A DNA stretch of 48,757 nucleotides from a virus. The translations under genes and the position numbers were made by a program. Below, one piece after another: positions 14,586 to 21,160 of the stretch (positions are counted from its first letter, which is position 1; each line of letters opens with the position of its first letter). Below the pieces are notes generated by a model, which was given only the letters and a program-made list of their open reading frames with translations, ran no database searches and had not been told where the DNA came from. The stretch covers positions 1 to 48,757 of the IMG/VR virus record IMGVR_UViG_3300042478_002150; one strand, 5' to 3'.

Positions 14586-14671
14586 CTCTCTTAGAGAGAG
14601 ATATAAATATCCTCTCTCTAAGGGAGAGTGTAACTCTCCCAAGAGAGGGGCTCTCAGAGAGGCGCGCGTTC
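14586..14671. repeat. CTCTC/GAGAG inverted-repeat block with AT-rich apex
   Basis: A long hairpin pairs CTTAGAGAGAG (14590-14600) with CTCTCTCTAAG (14612-14622); the apex ATATAAATAT pairs further, leaving one bulge. Next to it GGGAGAGT and ACTCTCCC (14622-14640) make a perfect 8-bp stem with a 3-nt loop, and more CTCTC/GAGAG arms follow to 14671. The arms can pair in several ways. This is suited to DNA unwinding or cruciform formation beside the iterons, or to transcription termination before the resolvase gene. Confidence 0.75.
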
Positions 14672-14722
14672 CCGGTTGGAGCGTGCTATTGTCCGGAATC
14701 GGACCGGACGGAAGGCACCCCT

Positions 14723-15367
14723 ATGGACGACGATGAAGACGGCGAGCACGACCCCCGGATGGATGGCGCGATGGCGGTCATGGCGATGGGGCCGCCCCGC
14801 CTGTCGGATGAGGGGCTGACCCTGCAATTCGGGTGGAGGGGCGACATGGTGATGACCTCGGGGGCGGATCTGGCGAGCGGCTGGATACTCGGAACGCCCG
14901 CGCCCCTGCCCAGGCCGCGGTTTGTCCGGGGACGGGTGGTGTCATGGCGCGCCGCTGGGCGGGCTACAGGGCTGTGGAGGGCTCGGGTGGTATCGTCGCT
15001 GCGGACAGCGGCGGACAGCCTTGGGGATGCCCTGGAGGGCGTGCGCGGGGGGTGTGATCTGGCGGTGTCGCTGCGGTTCGTGTTCCCGACCGTGGATGTG
15101 GGCTTGCACGGGGCGCCGCACACGCGCCGGCCGGACACGGACAACCTCGCAAAGCTCTGGATGGACGCGGCCCAGGAGGTGGGACTCCTGCTCGGGCAGG
15201 ATGACGCCAGCGTGGCTGGCCTGGAATCCTGGAAGGTGTGGGGCGCCGTGGGTGGGTGCGGCTGGACCCTGCGGGCGCTGGAGCGGGTGGAGCCGGGCCA
15301 GGATAGGGTTGCGGCGGGGCGCTGGTGGGAAACGGACGCGCCCGAATGGGTGGGCGGCGAGCGGTAG
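14723..15367 (+). CDS. RusA-like Holliday junction resolvase
   Basis: This 214-aa protein has a RusA domain in its second half. The catalytic acidic cluster is visible as RPDTDNLAK (D138, D140), the helix ending in D148, and D160-D161 followed by K171, the usual order of the family. The N-terminal 60 residues are extra. ATG 14723 is chosen because it follows a CTATTGTCCGGAAT promoter-like word and GGAAGGC; an in-frame ATG at 14564 would place the iteron-side hairpins inside the gene. It would resolve junctions before packaging. Confidence 0.8.
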   Translation: MDDDEDGEHDPRMDGAMAVMAMGPPRLSDEGLTLQFGWRGDMVMTSGADLASGWILGTPAPLPRPRFVRGRVVSWRAAGRATGLWRARVVSSLRTAADSLGDALEGVRGGCDLAVSLRFVFPTVDVGLHGAPHTRRPDTDNLAKLWMDAAQEVGLLLGQDDASVAGLESWKVWGAVGGCGWTLRALERVEPGQDRVAAGRWWETDAPEWVGGER

Positions 15368-15374
15368 GGGGGCG

Positions 15375-15482
15375 GTGGGCTGGGCTGACTTGGAATCCTA
15401 CCGAGGGAGAGGGCGCGCGGAGCGCGTCAGGTGTGTGAGGCGCGTGAGCCGGCGGGGCTGGATACCGGACAGGTGGATGTGA
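15375..15482 (+). CDS. Possible small basic protein, 35 aa
   Basis: A GTG at 15375, eight bases after the resolvase stop, has GGGGGG in front. The product is Arg-rich with three Trp. It could be a real short gene or chance coding in GC-rich DNA; an orphan leader of the opposite strand lies inside it. Confidence 0.25.
   Translation: MGWADLESYRGRGRAERVRCVRRVSRRGWIPDRWM
15387..15400 (-). repeat. Orphan start-context repeat
   Basis: On the minus strand TAGGATTCCAAGTC matches the sequence placed directly before the ATG of three genes at 16111, 16685 and 17252. Here no start codon follows. This suggests a gene was lost from the downstream end of the leftward operon. Confidence 0.6.
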
Positions 15483-15616
15483 TACGCTGGAGCACTAGCC
15501 GGTGTGGTGTCGGCAAGCTCGCTCCCTCGCGCCCCTTGGGCGCGCCCCGCTGTGGTGGCGGGCGGGGCGGGCGGTGATCCAGGCCGCCGGGCTGCGGCCC
15601 GAAGGGCCGGACACGA
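15483..15616. other. Non-coding spacer after the resolvase
   Basis: Together with 15368-15482 this makes about 300 bp without a confident gene. It is GC-rich, with GGCCGCC/GGGCTGCGGCCCG inverted repeats near 15580-15610. Open frames here on both strands are low-complexity Arg/Pro/Gly strings. I see no function beyond separation of the convergent operons. Confidence 0.5.
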
Positions 15617-15652
15617 AAGGGGCCGGGGCGCTGTGGTGGCGCCCCGGCCCTT
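15617..15652. terminator. Strong terminator between convergent operons
   Basis: AAGGGGCCGGGGCGC and GCGCCCCGGCCCTT form a stem of about 14 bp (one bulged G) with a 7-nt loop, followed by TTGGTGTTTT on the plus strand. It lies between the rightward resolvase gene and the leftward accessory operon. Confidence 0.75.
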
Positions 15653-15673
15653 GGTGTTTTGGGTGGGTTGGGT

Positions 15674-15847
15674 CTAGGAGCGCAGGATCTCCGCGGCATC
15701 CCGGACCACATCATCCCCGCAGCAGTTCGCTTGCGCCGACTCGCGCGTCGGCCACTTGCGGGCGCGTTCGAGCGATTTGGTGTAGCTCTTGGCGGAGCCG
15801 GCCGGGGCGACGTAGGCGCGAAGCGTCGCGTTCCAGATCACATACAT
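15674..15847 (-). CDS. Small basic protein, 57 aa
   Basis: The ATG at 15847 lies three bases after the stop of the upstream gene and has GGAGGG about 9 nt upstream. The product has MYVIWNATLRAYVAPAG, a basic helix SYTKSLERARKWPTRES, then NCCGDDVVRDAAEIL. Many phages carry a short protein of this type in early operons, with no known role. Tight spacing and normal composition support it. Confidence 0.6.
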   Translation of the reverse strand: MYVIWNATLRAYVAPAGSAKSYTKSLERARKWPTRESAQANCCGDDVVRDAAEILRS

Positions 15848-15850
15848 CGC

Positions 15851-16111
15851 TCAACCCTCCCCGTCCGCATTGGTGGGGTAGGCGTTCATCCAGCGCGCCA
15901 CCTTCGCGTCACGCTTCGGGATCTGCGCCTCCAGGGCTGCCGCGTCCTGGCTGGCGGCGGTGAGGGCGGACGCGAGGGCGGAGAGTTCGGCGGGGTCCTC
16001 GCCGTATTCAGGTTCCATGGCATCCGCCATGCCCCGCACCTGCTCGGCCATGGTGGCGAGGCGGGCGGAGAGGGACGCGGGGGTGGTGGTCGGTTCGGTG
16101 GTCGCGTTCAT
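15851..16111 (-). CDS. Hypothetical helical protein, 86 aa
   Basis: A Thr-rich N-terminus is followed by a helical stretch rich in Ala, Glu and Leu (about 12-75), likely a coiled coil. The ATG at 16111 is set by the repeated context GAAGGATTCCAAGCC and a CA-rich leader. An acidic patch (EPEYGEDP) sits mid-protein. Function unknown. Confidence 0.6.
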   Translation of the reverse strand: MNATTEPTTTPASLSARLATMAEQVRGMADAMEPEYGEDPAELSALASALTAASQDAAALEAQIPKRDAKVARWMNAYPTNADGEG

Positions 16112-16126
16112 GGCTTGGAATCCTTC
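16112..16126 (-). repeat. Start-context repeat copy
   Basis: GAAGGATTCCAAGCC sits directly before ATG 16111. The AAGGA part gives the ribosome site at correct spacing. Near-identical copies are at 16686-16700 and 17253-17266, with an orphan at 15387-15400. Confidence 0.75.
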
Positions 16127-16163
16127 GGGGTGTGGTGGGTTGTCGGGTGGGATTGCGGACGAT

Positions 16164-16685
16164 CTACGCGCTCGCGTCCGGCCGCTCGGTGTTGGGTGTG
16201 GTGAGCCGCGCGACACGCAGGAGGTTCGCGACGCTGCCATAAAACACCTCGTAGTCCTCGGGGGTGGTGTCCTCGTCCGCGTGCCGATCCTCCAGCTCGT
16301 GCACCTCGTCCTTGACGTCGCGGAGAGCTTCGAGCTGGCGGCGCAAGGTCGGCCACGCCTCACCAGGAAGATCCACCTTCACGAAGTGGGCCATCTCGTC
16401 GCGGAAGTGGGCGAAGGGCGCGCCGTCCGTGGTGGGAGCGTAGGGCGTGATGGCGGCACCGGTCGCCGGGCAGACCATCGTGTAGGCGCACACGGACCCG
16501 GCGGGGTGGCTGCCGTTGGGGCCGCTGTAGGCCGGGTATTCGTAGCGGTTCACGTCCGCCACATACCAGAGCGAGCCGGCCGGGGTGACGCGCTCGCGCC
16601 CGGTGTGGTCCTCGTCCGTCTCGTCGTGGATGCCGGCAAACACGTCGCCCAGGTCGTGCGCTGCGTAAGGGTGCATGTCAGTCAT
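16164..16685 (-). CDS. Hypothetical acidic protein, 173 aa
   Basis: The N-terminal half has many aromatic and Gly residues (SLWYVADVNRYEYPAYSG) and two Cys. The C-terminal half is an acidic helix region (DVKDEVHELEDRHADED). It looks like a folded cytoplasmic protein of unknown family. The start at 16685 is set by GAAGGATTCCAAGTC; an in-frame ATG at 16775 lies in the leader. Confidence 0.6.
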   Translation of the reverse strand: MTDMHPYAAHDLGDVFAGIHDETDEDHTGRERVTPAGSLWYVADVNRYEYPAYSGPNGSHPAGSVCAYTMVCPATGAAITPYAPTTDGAPFAHFRDEMAHFVKVDLPGEAWPTLRRQLEALRDVKDEVHELEDRHADEDTTPEDYEVFYGSVANLLRVARLTTPNTERPDASA

Positions 16686-16700
16686 GACTTGGAATCCTTC
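16686..16700 (-). repeat. Start-context repeat copy
   Basis: GAAGGATTCCAAGTC sits directly before ATG 16685, preceded by a CACCACACTCACCAC leader. It differs from the copy at 16112 at one base. Confidence 0.75.
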
Positions 16701-16811
16701 GTGGTGAGTGTGGTGGTGTCCCAGGCGGGCGCCTCGCGCCCGGCCCTGGCCAGAGCCGGCGCCGTCCGGTTGCATTGCGGACAGCGCCGGCAGGGGTCAG
16801 GGTCGGGGCGC

Positions 16812-17252
16812 CTAGCAAGCCTGGATGACGAGGAAGCCGGCGTCCTCTAGTTGCCGGCGCCAGTCGATGCCGCCGTTGCCGTTGATCCCGCCGGCCGTGC
16901 CATCGGGCGCGACAAACCGGGCGCCGTGCATGGCGGCGCTGCGCTTGTCGTAGCCGCCCCCGTGCGCCTTGCCGGTGTGCCGGCCGCCCATGCGGCCCGT
17001 CTCGTCGGGGAGCCACGCCACGGCCATGCAGGAGCCGCCCGCGCCCCAGGTCAGGACCACGCAGCCCCAACGCTGCGGGTTGGTCGGGTCCACGATGGCC
17101 CACGCCTGCGTGTTGCGGGTCCGGCTCTCCATCTGGTGGACAGCGGCCAGGAACGCGGCGTCGAACCGTTCGCGCTGGCGCTCGCCGCGCTGCTCGTCGG
17201 TGAGGCGCCGCGGGCGCTTGGTGTCGGGGGTGGTGTCGGTGGTGGTGCTCAT
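16812..17252 (-). CDS. Hypothetical protein, 146 aa
   Basis: A basic N-terminus (KRPRRLTDEQRGERQRERF) is followed by a mixed alpha/beta region with WAIVDPTNPQRWGCVVLTW, the conserved-looking HGGGYDKRSAAMHG loop and a C-terminal IDWRRQLEDAGFLVIQA. GYDKxSAA loops occur in phage early proteins of unknown role. The start at 17252 follows TAGGATTCCAAGCC. Function unknown. Confidence 0.65.
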   Translation of the reverse strand: MSTTTDTTPDTKRPRRLTDEQRGERQRERFDAAFLAAVHQMESRTRNTQAWAIVDPTNPQRWGCVVLTWGAGGSCMAVAWLPDETGRMGGRHTGKAHGGGYDKRSAAMHGARFVAPDGTAGGINGNGGIDWRRQLEDAGFLVIQAC

Positions 17253-17266
17253 GGCTTGGAATCCTA
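17253..17266 (-). repeat. Start-context repeat copy
   Basis: TAGGATTCCAAGCC precedes ATG 17252. The upstream leader contains repeated CACCACACCACACC. Confidence 0.75.
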
Positions 17267-17369
17267 GTGGTGGGAGGGTTCGCGTTGTGGGGTGTGGTGT
17301 GGTGTGGTGGTTGCGTGGTCCGGCGTCATTCCGGACGCCGCAGGCGTCCGGATGCGCGGGGGTTCGGGG

Positions 17370-17861
17370 TCAGTGGATGATGCCGGCGGGCGGGCGCTTC
17401 GGGGGCGCGCGGTCCGCTTTCGGGTCGCGGGCGAAGCCCTCGCGAAGCGCCGCCTCCAGACGGTCCGGATCGGCCATGAAGCCGGGCGCGGTCGCGGCGT
17501 TGCGCTCGCCAAGCTGGCGGGCGGTCGTCACCTGGGTGGGGGTGAGGGTGGCGGATGCCACGTCCATCATGCCGGCAATCATGCCGCGCGAGGCGGCCAC
17601 GCCGAGAGCTATTCCGGCGGCCAGGATGCCGATAACGCAATCGGGACCGTGCCCGGCGTGCTGCTCGGCGAGGGCTTCGGCTTCGTGCTCGCGCTCGGCC
17701 AGCATGGCGGCCAGGGTCGCCAGATTGGCCACGGTCGAGGCGGCCAAGGTGGAGCGGACGGCAAGCCATAAATCCGCCGGAATGCCGGGGTGTGGCGGTG
17801 CCTCGTCGGTCAGGTTGGTGGGGATGTAGTCGCCACGGGGGGCGGTGGGATCGGTGGGCAT
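17370..17861 (-). CDS. Hypothetical protein with hydrophobic segment, 163 aa
   Basis: After a polar N-terminus comes a long helical region with a Glu-rich part (AMLAEREHEAEALAEQ). A weakly hydrophobic stretch (CVIGILAAGIALGVAAS, about 89-105) could touch a membrane. The C-terminal tail is basic (DPKADRAPPKRPP). ATG 17861 follows a leader with CACCACACAAGGAC. Longer in-frame starts to 18053 run through the leader. Function unknown. Confidence 0.6.
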   Translation of the reverse strand: MPTDPTAPRGDYIPTNLTDEAPPHPGIPADLWLAVRSTLAASTVANLATLAAMLAEREHEAEALAEQHAGHGPDCVIGILAAGIALGVAASRGMIAGMMDVASATLTPTQVTTARQLGERNAATAPGFMADPDRLEAALREGFARDPKADRAPPKRPPAGIIH

Positions 17862-17997
17862 GGTCGGGGTCCTTGTGTGGTGTCGGTCGGTGGTGTGGTT
17901 GGTCGTCCGGTATGGGGTGGCGCGGGATGCGCCATCCGCCGGCCAGGGGAGGCGCGGGCGGATGCCTGCGCGCCTCCAGGGGTCGGGGGATGGGGGG

Positions 17998-18843
17998 CTA
18001 GTCGGGGGCGTAAGTGGCGAGGTGCTTCCTGATCCACGCGAGGGGGTCCGCAATGCTGGCGTCGCTGATGTGCGGGGCGGGAATCAAGAGGGAGTCGCCA
18101 AGGTGCGGGAGGGCTTGCGCCACGATGCCGGAATACCCTTCGGGGGAGAGGCGCGCGCCAAACGGCCAGCCGCCGTCAAAACCATACTCACCCTTGGCGG
18201 TGGCGTAGGTGATGCGGCGGGCGAATCCGACATGGCCAAGGATGAAGGCGGCGCGGGCGAGGTCTAGGGGGGCCGTGTCGATCTTTACCCATTGGAAAAT
18301 CCCATTGGTCCAGCCCTGCGCGCCAGACCCCGCAACCGCCCAACACTCGACGGGGCGGCGGGCAGCCAGAAGGCGCACAAGCGCCACGATGGCGGCGCCA
18401 CGATTCATCATGTCGCGCGTCGAAATTGTGCCGGAGCAAACGACATCCACCACAATGCCAAGGGGGGCGGCCTCGTCCATCGTCCGCACGCGGCGGCGCA
18501 TGGCCATGGGGGCGCCGGCAAGGTGCGCTGGCACGCAAGGGATACCGCCGGCCACGTCCAAGCGGGTGACGGTGCGGGGGGTGGGCATGTCTAGCGCGGT
18601 TTCAATCTCGGTCAACATTGCATCGGATGCGGCGGCGCAGGCGTTGTCACCATGGGCGATTGCGGCCAAGGCTTGGGCGCGGGTCACGCTGCCGAACCAT
18701 TCGCGGCGCCCGGCGGTGGGTTCCTCATGGCGGTGGCTGGTGACGTATGCGTGATACTCGGACGCATCGGCACAAACGACGTGGTGCGCTTTGCGGCCAG
18801 GGGCGGCGGCTTCGGGAGCGTCAAGGGTGAAGATGCGGGCCAT
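17998..18843 (-). CDS. Partner protein of the AAA+ ATPase, 281 aa
   Basis: This protein is coupled to the AAA+ gene upstream: TAG of that gene and this ATG are five bases apart. Residues 130-185 read IVVDVVCSGTIS, MMNRGAAIVALVRLLAARRPVECWAV, a beta-alpha-beta order like the core of a von Willebrand A domain, but without a full DxSxS metal site. The rest is alpha/beta with several Trp and His. MoxR/CobS-type ATPases usually work with a VWA partner, so this is likely that partner. I recall similar phage proteins listed as DUF7192, but could not check. Exact role unknown. Confidence 0.65.
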   Translation of the reverse strand: MARIFTLDAPEAAAPGRKAHHVVCADASEYHAYVTSHRHEEPTAGRREWFGSVTRAQALAAIAHGDNACAAASDAMLTEIETALDMPTPRTVTRLDVAGGIPCVPAHLAGAPMAMRRRVRTMDEAAPLGIVVDVVCSGTISTRDMMNRGAAIVALVRLLAARRPVECWAVAGSGAQGWTNGIFQWVKIDTAPLDLARAAFILGHVGFARRITYATAKGEYGFDGGWPFGARLSPEGYSGIVAQALPHLGDSLLIPAPHISDASIADPLAWIRKHLATYAPD

Positions 18844-18847
18844 GGGT

Positions 18848-20176
18848 CTAGCCTTCGATCTGCTGGCGCTGGGCGGGCGCGAGGTTCGCGAGGTAGGTGA
18901 TACCGGCGGCGTCGTCCGGTGTCATTCCGGACGCAATGAGCGCGGCGCCGGCGTAGGTGGTGCGGGGGTCGATGATAACCTTAAGCCCGGCCTCCTGGGC
19001 GCGACGGCGGGCACGCTGCACGCGATCGCACCATGCGGGATTGCCAGACAAGGCGCGCTCGGTGTTCTCGTCGTAGGTCCAGCCGAGTCGGATCGGGAAG
19101 CGGGACATGAACGCCGCGTCGATCCGGGACCGGCCAACGAATTCCGCAGTTGCGCCCATTCCCCAAGTGTTGGCGGTGGCGATGCAAATGAAGTCGGGAT
19201 GCATCTTCACGGCGCCGTCCGGGAAGGTGCACGCGCCGTTTGCGAGGGCGCCGTTCAAGGCCAGCAAGGCCGCGTTGTCGGATGCGTCAACCTCGTCAAA
19301 GCAATAGATGCCGCCGAGCTCGTAAGCGGCGCGGAACGCGGTGCCGTGGTAGGTTCCGCCCGCGTCCTGGTAGCCGAGTAGGGCGTAGGGGTCGGCAAGG
19401 GCGCCGTTGTGGTGGAAGGCGAGGGCGAGGGCTTCGGCTACCTGCTTCGCGGCGTGGGTCTTGCCGCTACCGGTCGGGCCGGCGATCCAGACTCCCATAC
19501 CGCCCCGGCCCCGCACGGCCTGACAGGCGGCCAGGAGCTTCGGCAGCATGGGGTGGGCGATACCTTCGATGCGGCGGGGCTCGGCGCCGTCCGTCCGGAT
19601 TTCGATGGTCAGCGGCTTGTGCGCCTTGGCGAGTTCCTCGGCCACGATGGCGCGCACGGTGTCGGCGTCCACATGCGTGGCCTTGGGCTGCATGGCGGCC
19701 AGGGCGGCGGCCAGGGCGGTTGCGGCGGATGCCACGTCCGGGGCCATTGCGGACGGGGCGGGCGTGGGAGTGGGTTCGTGTTCGATGGTGGGGGCCGGGC
19801 GGCGGGTGCCGGGGCGGAGATCAAGGGCGTTCATGGTGGGGGGTTCCGTGGTGGTGGTGGTGGTGTCGGTCGGCACATAGTGGTGCGTGGCATAGAAGGC
19901 GGGGACGCTGCGGCCGTGGGGGCGCAGCAAGGCGGCAAGCTGGTGGTTGTCGGGGTCGATCCATGCGCAGGTAAGCGCTTCTAGGCCAAGGCTGCGGGCT
20001 GCATCGGACGGAACGCCGCACGCGGTCAGCCATGCGCGGACCGGGCCACGGTTGCCACTATGAATCGCGATGTGGGACGCGGGGTTGCCATTCGCGCGGA
20101 AGCAGTCGCGGGGGCCGTAGGCTTCAAGACAAGCGGCGTGGGCTTCCTCTACGGATAGGGCGGGGGTTCGGGCCAT
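18848..20176 (-). CDS. CobS/MoxR-like AAA+ ATPase with N-terminal extension
   Basis: This 442-aa protein has an AAA_5-type domain (about 205-410) with Walker A GPTGSGKT (233-240), Walker B CFDEVD (292-297), sensor 1 ATANT (333-337) and the arginine finger region MSRF (357-360). Residues 1-100 form a separate small domain with two Cys. They are joined by VPTDTTTTTTEPPT, which is the translation of a CA-rich leader, and a Met at 115 (19834) follows it. So a second, 328-aa product may start at 19834, or two genes were fused by loss of a stop. Such ATPases remodel protein complexes or insert metal ions (CobS) with a VWA partner; that partner follows. Confidence 0.8.
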   Translation of the reverse strand: MARTPALSVEEAHAACLEAYGPRDCFRANGNPASHIAIHSGNRGPVRAWLTACGVPSDAARSLGLEALTCAWIDPDNHQLAALLRPHGRSVPAFYATHHYVPTDTTTTTTEPPTMNALDLRPGTRRPAPTIEHEPTPTPAPSAMAPDVASAATALAAALAAMQPKATHVDADTVRAIVAEELAKAHKPLTIEIRTDGAEPRRIEGIAHPMLPKLLAACQAVRGRGGMGVWIAGPTGSGKTHAAKQVAEALALAFHHNGALADPYALLGYQDAGGTYHGTAFRAAYELGGIYCFDEVDASDNAALLALNGALANGACTFPDGAVKMHPDFICIATANTWGMGATAEFVGRSRIDAAFMSRFPIRLGWTYDENTERALSGNPAWCDRVQRARRRAQEAGLKVIIDPRTTYAGAALIASGMTPDDAAGITYLANLAPAQRQQIEG

Positions 20177-20230
20177 GTGGTGTGGTGGCTCCTGGGTGGT
20201 GGTGTGGTGTAGGCTGTAGTCCGGTCCCGT

Positions 20231-20287
20231 TCCTCTCATTGGATCGCGTTGACTGTCAAGTGGCGAAATCGCGTGGTTTCACGATTT
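20231..20287. promoter_or_regulatory. Divergent promoter/operator region
   Basis: TTGACTGTCAA (20249-20259) supplies a -35 for both strands: TTGACA leftward and TTGACT rightward. Clear -10 boxes are missing on both sides. An inverted repeat AAATCGCG/CACGATTT (20266-20287, one mismatch, 6-nt centre) lies on the rightward side. The region separates the leftward AAA+ operon from the packaging genes and is likely regulated. Confidence 0.5.
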
Positions 20288-20304
20288 AACGGTAAGGGTG
20301 CGGC

Positions 20305-20871
20305 ATGTCGGGAGCGGCGGCGGGTTCGGGGAGTGCGGCAGGGGCGGGGCGGGCCGTTCCGGACGGGGGCGGGCGGCCGAATGGGGGAGGTGTGGCGGCG
20401 GCATCTGGCGCCATCGTCAACGGCGCTGGGGGGCGGTTCGTGGCGTCGTCGGGGCTGACTCCTCAAATGGAGATTGCGGCGGGTTTCTGGGGTAATGGCG
20501 AAAAACCGGCGGAGGCGTGTCGGCAGGCTGGTTATGCGTATCCGGACCAAGAGGCGCAGAGATTAAAGGGCCATGAATCGTTCATGCGGCGGGTTCGGCA
20601 GGTGCAACGCCGAAGCGGCGTTTCCCTCATCGCGGCCGGCGTCAAGGCTTGGACACGGGTTGCGGAGGATGCGGGGACGCCGCCGGCCGAAGTGATCCGG
20701 GCCGGAGAGCGGCTTGTTGAATTGGGCCTCCGGCTTCGTGATGAAGCGGAGCGGTCCGAAGCGGACGGCATACCGGACGGGCCGGCAATCGTTCCGGACG
20801 GGGCGCCAGGGTTCGACCCGGACGGGTTCTTGGCGCAAGTCCTGGCCGCAACCAAAACGAACGCACCGTAA
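20305..20871 (+). CDS. Putative terminase small subunit
   Basis: This 188-aa protein has a Gly/Ala-rich low-complexity N-terminus (1-48), then a helical region with GLTPQMEIAAGFWGNGEKPAEACRQAGY, which fits a helix-turn-helix-like segment of terminase small subunits. Further helices and an acidic C-terminus follow. It is the first gene of the rightward late block, 1.9 kb before the large terminase, the usual order though not adjacent. The family call is from position and fold impression only. Confidence 0.5.
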   Translation: MSGAAAGSGSAAGAGRAVPDGGGRPNGGGVAAASGAIVNGAGGRFVASSGLTPQMEIAAGFWGNGEKPAEACRQAGYAYPDQEAQRLKGHESFMRRVRQVQRRSGVSLIAAGVKAWTRVAEDAGTPPAEVIRAGERLVELGLRLRDEAERSEADGIPDGPAIVPDGAPGFDPDGFLAQVLAATKTNAP

Positions 20872-21160
20872 CCCACTGATAACGCTACGTAATCCGGACC
20901 GGGTCACTGTGTCGTTAGCGCAGTGGCCCATGATGGTGGGCCGTGGCGCGGCGCGGCGCAGCGAAGCGGACGGCGGACAGACGGACGGACAGCGGCGATC
21001 GACCCCCACCCGGGGGTGCGACACGCGCGTTCGCCGGTCTGACGGGGGCTCCGACAAAATATGAGTCCGCAACGACTTCCGGGGACATAGACCCTGGTGC
21101 AATCGCCGTCCGGTTGGTCTATTCTGTCCGCCGGACACGACACCGCGGACGGACATCTTC
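20872..21160. other. Intergenic region before the tail fibre gene
   Basis: These 289 bp hold no confident gene. They contain a GGCCCA/TGGGCC hairpin (20925-20942), an ACCCC/GGGGT palindromic stretch near 21002-21017, and a half-operator-like GGGGACAT near 21080. A TATTCT -10-like box (21120-21125) is followed by the 13-bp palindrome TGTCCGCCGGACA (21125-21137). It likely carries a terminator for the small gene upstream and the promoter of the tail fibre gene. A packaging (pac or cos) site is possible here but no known signature is seen. Confidence 0.45.
21125..21137. promoter_or_regulatory. Palindrome at the tail fibre promoter
   Basis: TGTCCG-C-CGGACA is a perfect palindrome that directly follows the -10-like TATTCT. 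TGTCCG half sites also cluster at attP, so one regulator or the integrase might see both. Confidence 0.45.

Noticed and set aside
15427-15714. Minus-strand 95-aa frame rich in Pro and Arg
   Set aside because: It runs through the terminator hairpin and the orphan leader and has no start context.
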